From the NCBI GenBank assembly GCA_964407265.1, contig CAYOUV010000090.1, forward strand, positions 1 to 10,737: DNA of 10,737 nt. The letters run 5' to 3'. The translations under genes and the position numbers were made by a program. The DNA is from CAYOUV01 sp964407265. Its GTDB lineage: Bacteria; Chloroflexota; Anaerolineae; Anaerolineales; Villigracilaceae. This document shows, piece after piece, positions 6,019 through 10,737 of this stretch. Below the pieces are notes generated by a model. That model made no database searches and was not told the origin of the DNA. It saw only the letters and a list, made by a program, of their open reading frames with translations. Each line of letters begins with the position of its first letter. Position 1 is the stretch's first letter.

Positions 6019-6608
6019 CCGCCCCTGCCCTGCTCTCGCCAGACTTTCTGGAACGCTTCCAGGGTGGGCTGGTCGAACAACACCAGCCGTACCGACTTGA
6101 TCCCGGAAGCAGGTTGCTCGACAAAATACCCCTCGATGGCCGTGAACATCAGGCCGGCCGCACGCTCTTTGGGGAAGCCGAAGATGCCGGTTGAGATGGC
6201 CGGCAGGGAAATCGAGGCCAGCTTGAGCCGGTCGGCCAGGCGCAGCGAACCGTCGACGGCAGCCGCCAGGTTGGCATCACTCCGACTCCGCTCACCACGG
6301 GCCTCGTCGCCGCCGCTCCAGACGGGACCCACAGCGTGGATCACGTACCTGGCGGGCAGTGAGCCGCCCGAAGTCCAGGCTGGCGCCGCGTGCGAGACCG
6401 GGCCGTGGGTTTGCACCCACTCATCCGATTCGCGTTGGATGGCCGCTCCGCCGCGCTGCGCGATGACGCCTGCCACCCCGCCGCCGTGCTGCAAATGGCT
6501 GTTGGCCGCGTTGACGATGGCATCCACTGCTTCTGCGGTGATATCGCCCTGCACGATTTGCAGTATCTGCCCGGAGGGGAAAGTCTGTTCACTCAACACG
6601 CTATTCAT
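6015..6608 (-). CDS. Macro-domain protein, Af1521-like ADP-ribose binding or hydrolase
   Basis: Macro domains bind ADP-ribose, and many remove it from proteins or nucleic acids or convert O-acetyl-ADP-ribose and ADP-ribose-1''-phosphate. The 197-residue protein is essentially one domain. GDIT (21-24) holds the adenine-contacting Asp22. IVNAANSHLQHGGGVAGVI (31-49) is the ribose loop. RYVIHAVGPVWSGG (87-100) and the phosphate loop PAISTGIFGFP (136-146) complete the pocket, and VLFDQPTLEAF (176-186) ends it. HGGGVAG resembles archaeal Af1521 (HGGGVAY) more than MacroD (GGGGVDG). The ATG at 6606-6608 lacks a visible ribosome-binding site, and a -10-like TAAAAT sits only 6 nt upstream, so the mRNA may be leaderless. 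It is the first gene of a unit in which the SpoU and DUF711 genes overlap by 4 bp each. Cytosolic. The natural substrate is unknown. Confidence 0.92.
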   Translation of the reverse strand: MNSVLSEQTFPSGQILQIVQGDITAEAVDAIVNAANSHLQHGGGVAGVIAQRGGAAIQRESDEWVQTHGPVSHAAPAWTSGGSLPARYVIHAVGPVWSGGDEARGERSRSDANLAAAVDGSLRLADRLKLASISLPAISTGIFGFPKERAAGLMFTAIEGYFVEQPASGIKSVRLVLFDQPTLEAFQKVWREQGRGG

Positions 6609-6614
6609 GAATTT

Positions 6615-6620
6615 ATTTTA
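6615..6620 (-). promoter_or_regulatory. Possible -10 element of the macro-SpoU-DUF711 operon
   Basis: On the minus strand TAAAAT (5 of 6 to consensus) ends 6 nt before the ATG of the macro-domain gene, and no ribosome-binding site lies between. Transcription from it would begin at about the A of the ATG. The -35 region falls in the GC-rich terminator hairpin of rplT and shows no consensus. Read-through from rplT is the alternative. Confidence 0.35.
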
Positions 6621-6635
6621 TCCCATTAAACATAA

Positions 6636-6662
6636 CCGGGGCACAGCGACGCTGTGCCCCGG
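6636..6662 (-). terminator. Terminator hairpin after rplT
   Basis: CCGGGGCACAGC (6636-6647) and its exact complement (6651-6662) form a 12-bp GC-rich stem around a 3-nt loop, 23 bp after the rplT stop. On the minus strand it is followed by TTATGTTTAAT, a broken T-tract, so termination may be partial and some transcripts could continue into the macro-domain operon. Confidence 0.7.
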
Positions 6663-6685
6663 AAGGGTGATCAATGATCAAGTTG

Positions 6686-7033
6686 TTATTTGAAGGCCTG
6701 GGCCACCACTGCGGCGAAAGCCTGCGGGTCGCGCACGGCCAGGTCAGCTAATATCTTTCGGTTGAGACCGATATTTGCCTTTTTCAGGGCTGCTATCAGG
6801 CGGCTGTACGTGGTGCCATTCTGACGGGCGGCGGCATTGATGCGGGCGATCCACAGCTTGCGCAGATCACGCCGGCGGACACGCCGATCACGGTGTGAGT
6901 ACCACAAACTCTTCAGCATGGCCTCATTGGCGCGACGGAAGAGCTTGCTCTTGGTGCCGCGCTGGCCCTTGGTCAGCTTCAAAACTTTTTTATGACGGCG
7001 ATATCCTTGCGGACCGCCTCTAACTCTTGCCAT
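6686..7033 (-). CDS. rplT: 50S ribosomal protein L20
   Basis: L20 binds 23S rRNA early in assembly of the large subunit and, in studied bacteria, also represses its own operon by binding the mRNA. The 115-residue, strongly basic protein matches L20 over its whole length: MARVRGG at the start, HKKVLKLTKGQRGTKSKLF (14-32), YSHRDRRVRRRDLRKLWIARIN (45-66) and the C-terminal globular part with GLNRKILADLAVRDPQAF (93-110). The ATG follows AGGAGGT (complement of 7039-7045) with 5-nt spacing. It is the last gene of the infC-rpmI-rplT order. The 111-bp gap to rpmI is unusually long for adjacent ribosomal genes and contains GC-rich repeats of TGCGTAC (7046-7052 and 7079-7085 on the plus strand), but I see no clear gene or terminator in it. 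Confidence 0.98.
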   Translation of the reverse strand: MARVRGGPQGYRRHKKVLKLTKGQRGTKSKLFRRANEAMLKSLWYSHRDRRVRRRDLRKLWIARINAAARQNGTTYSRLIAALKKANIGLNRKILADLAVRDPQAFAAVVAQAFK

Positions 7034-7144
7034 GTTCTACCTCCTGCGTACCCCGGGGCGTCGGCGGGTTGCGCCAGTTGCGTACACCCAGAAGCCGCAA
7101 ATTAATTGGATCCGATAACCGCAAGAACACGTCGAAATGTGCTC

Positions 7145-7375
7145 TTACTCTTCCATATTGGGCGCCAGGCGCTTGACACGCTTGATAATTCCGCGACCTT
7201 CCACAGGAATCATCTCAGCCAACAAGGCCTTGGTGCGCTTGGATGTGCGGCGGCGCATGTGGCTCTTGCCACCCTTGGTGCGTACCAGCTTACCGGCCCC
7301 GGTCAGGCGGAAACGTTTGGACGTCGCCTTATGGGTCTTTAGCTTGTATTTACTGGATTTTTGCTTGCGAGGCAC
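7145..7375 (-). CDS. rpmI: 50S ribosomal protein L35
   Basis: L35 is a small basic protein of the large ribosomal subunit. The 76-residue sequence carries the family pattern YKLKTHKATSKRFRLTGAGK (10-29) followed by basic GGKSHMRRRTSKRTKA (35-50). It is slightly longer than the usual 65 or so residues, mainly through the C-terminal tail EGRGIIKRVKRLAPNMEE. The start is GTG, chosen because AAAGGAGTG (complement of 7383-7391) lies 7 nt upstream and the N-terminus aligns with L35 proteins. A terminator-like hairpin lies immediately before the ribosome-binding site, so rpmI and rplT expression may be set separately from infC. Confidence 0.97.
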   Translation of the reverse strand: MPRKQKSSKYKLKTHKATSKRFRLTGAGKLVRTKGGKSHMRRRTSKRTKALLAEMIPVEGRGIIKRVKRLAPNMEE

Positions 7376-7394
7376 AGCGAATCACTCCTTTCAT

Positions 7395-7427
7395 AAAAAA
7401 TCCGCGGGGTCGGTCGTTCTCCCGCGG
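7395..7427 (-). terminator. Intrinsic terminator or attenuator between infC and rpmI
   Basis: On the minus strand CCGCGGG (complement of 7421-7427), a 12-nt loop and its complement (7402-7408) form a 7-bp all-GC stem followed by A and six T residues (7395-7400). This is a standard rho-independent terminator located inside the operon, with the rpmI ribosome-binding site starting 3 nt later. Because the three genes normally share a transcript, it probably acts as an attenuator. A competing pairing is visible: GGATTTTT at 7403-7396 (minus strand) can pair with AAAAATCC in the first codons of rpmI (7362-7355). Confidence 0.75.
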
Positions 7428-7463
7428 GAATCCACTTCCTTGGGGAATATTTCAGCGCTTGGT

Positions 7464-7988
7464 TTAAGTCTTCTTGCTCTTGTTTGGACCCAGAACCAGA
7501 GTCATCGTGCGACCTTCCATCGAAGGGGTTTGCTCGATCACACCGATGTCGGACAGCTCCTGGGCGATCTCTTTGAGATCATTGAGAGCAATTTCGGGGT
7601 AATCCATCTCGCGGCCGCGGAAGCGGATCGTGACCCGGACCTTCATCCCGTTTTCCAGCCAGCGGCGGGCGTCTTTCACCTTGAAGCCGCGGTGGTGTTC
7701 GTTGGTCTTGGGTCGCAGACGGATCTCTTTCATCTCGACTTTGATCTGCGCTTTGCGTGCTTCCCGCTCCTTCTTCGCCCGTTCGTAGACGAACTTTCCA
7801 AAGTCCATCACACGGCAAACAGGCGGGTCTGCATTGGGTGAGACTTCTACCAGATCGAGGTCGGCCTGGCGGGCAATTTCGAGTGCTTTATTGATCGGTA
7901 CCACACCGACGTTCTCACCATCGGCGCCGATCAGGCGTACTTCTGCAACGCGAATGCCCTCATTTACTCGAAATTCGTTAGCGCTGAT
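7464..7988 (-). CDS. infC: Translation initiation factor IF-3, predicted to start at ATC
   Basis: IF-3 binds the 30S subunit, prevents premature 50S joining and checks start-codon pairing. The 174-residue protein has the N-domain (FRVNEGIRVAEVRLIGADG at 6-24, VVPINKALEIARQADLDLVE at 29-48), the linker around DPPVCRVMDFGKFVYERAKK (54-73) and the C-domain (KEIRLRPKTNEHHRGFKVKD, EGRTMTLVLGPN). The first GTG in frame (7904) would delete the first 28 residues, including the conserved RVNEGIRV. The codon that fits is ATC (7986-7988), 6 nt after AAGGAG (7995-8000). An in-frame TAG (8001-8003) closes the frame upstream, and no ATG, GTG or TTG lies between. infC is well known for rare AUU-type starts that IF-3 itself disfavours, giving autoregulation. 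First gene of infC-rpmI-rplT. Confidence 0.93.
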   Translation of the reverse strand: MSANEFRVNEGIRVAEVRLIGADGENVGVVPINKALEIARQADLDLVEVSPNADPPVCRVMDFGKFVYERAKKEREARKAQIKVEMKEIRLRPKTNEHHRGFKVKDARRWLENGMKVRVTIRFRGREMDYPEIALNDLKEIAQELSDIGVIEQTPSMEGRTMTLVLGPNKSKKT

Positions 7989-8000
7989 ATGCTTCTCCTT

Positions 8001-8045
8001 CTACTTCATCTAAAAACCTACGACCAGCCCAAGGCTGGTTTTTAG
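8001..8045 (-). promoter_or_regulatory. Structured infC leader with two-codon reading frame
   Basis: The predicted mRNA begins near 8046. It opens with CTAAAAACC (8045-8037), whose exact complement GGTTTTTAG lies at 8018-8010. Inside is a second hairpin, ACCAGCC (8039-8033) with GGCTGGT (8029-8023) around a 3-nt loop. The two share 8037-8039, so they can stack or compete. Next comes ATG-AAG-TAG (8009-8001), in the same frame as infC, whose stop directly touches the AAGGAG ribosome-binding site. The plus strand also reads as hairpin plus TTTTT (8039-8043), but no plus-strand gene ends there. A role in infC control is inferred from position. Confidence 0.5.
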
Positions 8046-8052
8046 CGGACAG

Positions 8053-8082
8053 ATAATACCATATCCCACTGTGAATCGTCAA
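8053..8082 (-). promoter_or_regulatory. Promoter of the infC-rpmI-rplT operon
   Basis: On the minus strand TTGACG (complement of 8077-8082) and TATTAT (complement of 8053-8058) are each 5 of 6 to the sigma-70 consensus and are 18 bp apart. The expected start near 8046 gives a leader of about 58 nt before the ATC start of infC. Confidence 0.75.
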
Positions 8083-8114
8083 CAAGAATGACGATGACTG
8101 CCGGATTTGCAGCG

Positions 8115-8155
8115 TTTTACGTAAAATTCAAACCAGGTTCATGCAGCCTGCAGGC
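8115..8155. repeat. Two short perfect palindromes in the gap between the hydrolase gene and infC
   Basis: TTTTACGTAAAA (8115-8126) is a perfect 12-bp palindrome, and GCCTGCAGGC (8146-8155) a perfect 10-bp one. The first lies about 33 bp upstream of the infC -35 hexamer, a place where an activator could bind. Neither is followed by a T-tract, so I do not call a terminator for the hydrolase gene. Apart from these and the infC promoter and leader, I see no gene in 7989-8214. Confidence 0.4.
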
Positions 8156-8214
8156 AATTCGACAAAAGATGATCCGGGAATATTCGCAAGCCACAGTTGC
8201 TATTATAACCGTTA

Positions 8215-10737
8215 TTAATTGGCAGAATCGAGCATCGGCAAAAAGACGGTCTGGTAGAGCGCATCGTGTTCATCCTGGTTGCAGAACATGACCACCACAT
8301 TCGACCAGCCCCCATCATCCGCCATGGCGATATCTACCGGGCGGCCATAGGATGAGGAAGTAAACAGCTTCCAGGTAAATCCATGGGCTATGCGCTGACC
8401 GGCCGGGACGAGCGCGCTGTCAAGACCCCGGTAGCCGTAAGCCTTCTGTGACAACCAATCTTCGATATCCGTCGAGCTGATCGGGACGCGCAGGATTCCC
8501 ACCTCGGTTATATCAAAGGGCGAGTTGCCCCGGTAGTAAAAGCCGCCCTCGAGGGGATTCCAATCTGACGGGACATCCAGGCTGACCCCATCTACGCGCA
8601 CATTTTTCAACTCTAAGGGAGGCTCCCCGGTATAGGGGACCACAAAATCAACCGGCTGCAATTCATTCAGGCAGGTTCGGTCCGGCTCGGTGGATGGATC
8701 ATCCAGAAACTGGAGCACGACATGCATCGCACAACCGGACGAATCGCTGGCTGTCGGCGTGTGACCCTGGTTTGGGAATTCGAAATAAAAACTGTGGCTC
8801 AGTTGGGTTGCGATCTGCCTGGCATACATGGGCGGCGTGGTTGGATCATAAGCGCCGGTGATGATCAGGGAGGGGATATCGCTGATCACCGGATCATTCT
8901 CGCCCGCCACAGGTCCGCTCGCCCCCCAGGATTTGCAGGTATTGAAGATATTCTTCGCATCCCCGTAGAATGGCAGCCAGGCATACTCTTTGATGATCTG
9001 GCGGTTGGATGCATTCTGCAGTTCTTCCGGCGTGGTCGACAGGATTTGCTCATGGCACATCATGCTGATGAACAAGCCGGGGCTGATGCCATCGAACATG
9101 AACGGCAGGCCGGATTGTTCGATGACCAGGGTGGAATAATCACCCGCCTTGAAGCGATAAATGGACTGGGGCGCGGTGGAGATGAAGCGGGAATTCTTGA
9201 TCGAGCCCAGGATGATGTCCATCACGGTGGTGCCGGTGACCGTCTCCGTAATCGTTCCGCTCGGATAATTGGAAGTGGTCACCGTGACGGGATCAGCATC
9301 CAATTTATCGATCAGATCCCAAAATGAAGTTTCAAGGTCGGGATAAGCCGCATTGCAGCGGGGGTCAAGCGCGCAGTTTGCGAATAAGGTCTTCAGTCCC
9401 GAATCGATTGCCTCCGGATACTTGCTGAACAGGTTGGTTTCCACCGGCACGACCGAGTCCAGCACAGCGGTCTGGACGATTTCAGGATAATCACGCATGA
9501 TGACCTGCGCCAGGCGTGTCCCGTAGGAAGCGCCGTACAAATTCACTTTGCGATAGCCCAGCAGGTCGATGATATCCTTGACGTCGGCTGCGCTTTCGAG
9601 GGTCGTATAAGCTTTTAAATCGATCCCCTTGGCGGTCATGATCCCCTGGCACGAGTAAAAGGAAGTGGAATAGACCAGCTCGCGGGTGCTGCCTGCGATC
9701 AGGCCGTGAATATCCTGGGAATAGGTTTTGGTCAGTTCATCGCACGGCAGGGAGGGGTCGGACAAACCGGTCCCGCGCTGATCGAAGACGATGAAGTCGC
9801 GCTCAGCCAAAAAGGGCTCGACCAGCACGTGGTAGGCATCCGCGCTTAGCTGGACCGCCTGGGCGCCTGGTCCCCCTTGCAGGAAAATGACCGGGTCGGG
9901 CTGCGGGTTGTCGCTAAAGCTGCGGTAAACCGCCACTGCCAGACGGATCGTATGCGACGGATCGCCGCTGCGATCTTCGGGGACGACCACATACCCGCAT
10001 TTAACGTCCACTCCCAGGGGGGTGTCAAAGGCACAGGCCTCTTCCTGGAAAACGGGGGTGTAGGCGACTGTCGGTCTTGGGGTGGGAAGGCTCGTCGGCG
10101 GGATGAGCGTCGCTGTCGGCTCGGAGGTTGGTTCGGCCGGGTTATTCGTGGCCGTCTGCGTCGGGAGCGGCATGGCTGTCGAAATATTGACGGGAACCGG
10201 CGAAAGCAATTGGGTCAACTGGCCGTTTAGATACAGAAAAACGACCCCTGCACCACAAACGATCAACGCCGCGATGAAGAGCAGCGCAATGACGAGACCC
10301 GTGCGCGAGCGTTTACGCGGGGGCGCAGCAGGCTGGACTTCACGGGGTACGGCGGCCGAGATTGGCAGAGGCGGTAAAGGCTTTTGCGCGTCAAGCAGTT
10401 GATCTCTGAAATCATCATCCTTGGAAGGCGCGGGAGCAGTCGGGGATTCATTTTGGGGCTCTTCGGGCTTGAGCGATTCCGGGCCGGGAGCTTGCTCCGT
10501 GTAAAAAGGTGATGGCCTATTCCGAGGGTCATCCGGGAGCACTTCAGGTTTGATCGCCTCCGGGCCGGGAGCTTGGTCCGCGTAAAAAGGCGAATGTGGG
10601 CTGGGCGCTGGCTCATCCCGGGATTCATCCGGGAACTCTTCAGGCTTGATCGCCTCCGGGCCGGGAGCTTGGTCCGCGTAAGGGGGCGCTGGCGGGCCGG
10701 GTTCGGGTACAACCGGGGATTCATCTGAAGCTACTTC
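8215..10737 (-). CDS. Membrane-anchored S33-family alpha/beta hydrolase (tripeptidyl aminopeptidase-like), 5'-partial
   Basis: This is a predicted exopeptidase acting outside the membrane. The frame stays open to the window edge, so 840 residues are visible and the true start lies beyond; the GTG at 10540-10542 falls inside the repeat region. Counting from the edge: Pro-rich tandem repeats (1-92), an acidic stretch, basic PRKRSR (140-145), one membrane segment (about 148-170) with the catalytic part outside by the positive-inside rule, a Thr/Pro linker (about 180-225), then the alpha/beta hydrolase. Oxyanion motif LQGGPG is at 286-291, Ser404 in GASYGT is the nucleophile, and Asp631 in GAYDPTTPP and His659 in NQGHTP complete the triad. 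A TAP-like C-terminal part surrounds the last two. About 135 extra residues (705-840) form a domain I do not recognise. Paired cysteines fit an exported protein. Prolyl aminopeptidase or a lipase-like activity is possible. Confidence 0.88.
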   Translation of the reverse strand, partial: EVASDESPVVPEPGPPAPPYADQAPGPEAIKPEEFPDESRDEPAPSPHSPFYADQAPGPEAIKPEVLPDDPRNRPSPFYTEQAPGPESLKPEEPQNESPTAPAPSKDDDFRDQLLDAQKPLPPLPISAAVPREVQPAAPPRKRSRTGLVIALLFIAALIVCGAGVVFLYLNGQLTQLLSPVPVNISTAMPLPTQTATNNPAEPTSEPTATLIPPTSLPTPRPTVAYTPVFQEEACAFDTPLGVDVKCGYVVVPEDRSGDPSHTIRLAVAVYRSFSDNPQPDPVIFLQGGPGAQAVQLSADAYHVLVEPFLAERDFIVFDQRGTGLSDPSLPCDELTKTYSQDIHGLIAGSTRELVYSTSFYSCQGIMTAKGIDLKAYTTLESAADVKDIIDLLGYRKVNLYGASYGTRLAQVIMRDYPEIVQTAVLDSVVPVETNLFSKYPEAIDSGLKTLFANCALDPRCNAAYPDLETSFWDLIDKLDADPVTVTTSNYPSGTITETVTGTTVMDIILGSIKNSRFISTAPQSIYRFKAGDYSTLVIEQSGLPFMFDGISPGLFISMMCHEQILSTTPEELQNASNRQIIKEYAWLPFYGDAKNIFNTCKSWGASGPVAGENDPVISDIPSLIITGAYDPTTPPMYARQIATQLSHSFYFEFPNQGHTPTASDSSGCAMHVVLQFLDDPSTEPDRTCLNELQPVDFVVPYTGEPPLELKNVRVDGVSLDVPSDWNPLEGGFYYRGNSPFDITEVGILRVPISSTDIEDWLSQKAYGYRGLDSALVPAGQRIAHGFTWKLFTSSSYGRPVDIAMADDGGWSNVVVMFCNQDEHDALYQTVFLPMLDSAN
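10464..10680. repeat. Tandem in-frame coding repeats in the hydrolase N-terminus
   Basis: Three copies of a 40-nt core lie at 10464-10503, 10545-10584 and 10641-10680, spaced 81 and 96 bp, both multiples of three. The last two differ at only one of 40 positions; the first is more diverged. On the minus strand they encode YADQAPGPEAIKPE twice and YTEQAPGPESLKPE once. The bases at 10717-10737 resemble the start of a further unit, so the array probably continues past the window. Confidence 0.85.

Noticed and set aside
7137..7841. Plus-strand open frame of 234 codons across infC and rpmI
   Set aside because: It lies antisense to two certain ribosomal or translation genes, and has no ribosome-binding site or recognisable domain.
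7464..7904. infC starting at the in-frame GTG at 7904
   Set aside because: It would remove 28 residues including the conserved RVNEGIRVAEVRLIG segment and lacks a good ribosome-binding site; the ATC start restores a normal length.
8023..8043. Plus-strand hairpin plus TTTTT as a terminator for a plus-strand gene
   Set aside because: No plus-strand gene ends nearby. The structure is better explained as the 5' leader of the minus-strand infC mRNA.
8088..8291. Plus-strand 67-codon frame between infC and the hydrolase gene
   Set aside because: It runs antisense into the hydrolase end and has no ribosome-binding site or recognisable features.
8215..10542. Hydrolase gene starting at GTG 10542
   Set aside because: The frame stays open to the window edge, with repeats continuing upstream in frame, and no ribosome-binding site precedes this GTG.

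Overview
The window is a stretch of bacterial chromosome of fairly high GC, with no sign of insertion sequences, CRISPR or phage. Protein style and gene content suggest Chloroflexota, probably Anaerolineae. The clues are surface proteins with Thr/Pro-rich linkers, a tandem pair of ArsR-DUF2087 regulators, and an archaeal-type (Af1521-like) macro domain next to a DUF711 protein. This placement is an inference from style; no database was searched.

Layout: (1) 40-1684, plus strand: a two-gene unit encoding a PpiC-type peptidyl-prolyl isomerase lipoprotein and a single-pass membrane protein with an exported domain. It ends at a strong two-way terminator. (2) 1746-2663, minus strand: ilvE, branched-chain aminotransferase. 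(3) 2771-3998, plus strand: a consensus promoter carrying a perfect 32-bp palindromic operator drives two overlapping ArsR-DUF2087 regulator genes. A second two-way terminator follows. (4) 4028-6608, minus strand: three genes joined by 4-bp start/stop overlaps, in order macro-domain hydrolase, SpoU/TrmH RNA 2'-O-methyltransferase, DUF711 protein. (5) 6686-8082, minus strand: the classical infC-rpmI-rplT operon with its promoter, a structured leader, and a terminator-like attenuator between infC and rpmI. (6) 8215-10737, minus strand: a membrane-anchored S33-family alpha/beta hydrolase (tripeptidyl aminopeptidase-like). Its N-terminus runs off the window and carries tandem Pro-rich repeats.

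The genes are mostly housekeeping: protein folding outside the membrane, branched-chain amino acid metabolism, translation initiation and ribosome assembly, RNA methylation, and extracellular peptide hydrolysis. The most unusual points lie in the regulation. infC has no ATG, GTG or TTG that gives a full-length protein; its best start is ATC, 6 nt after an AAGGAG ribosome-binding site, with a two-codon in-frame ATG-AAG-TAG just upstream. The infC-rpmI gap holds an intrinsic terminator right in front of the rpmI ribosome-binding site. The ArsR pair has an exceptionally symmetric operator over its own start site. The macro/SpoU/DUF711 cassette is the best candidate for an undescribed functional link. 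No wholly new system could be demonstrated from sequence alone.
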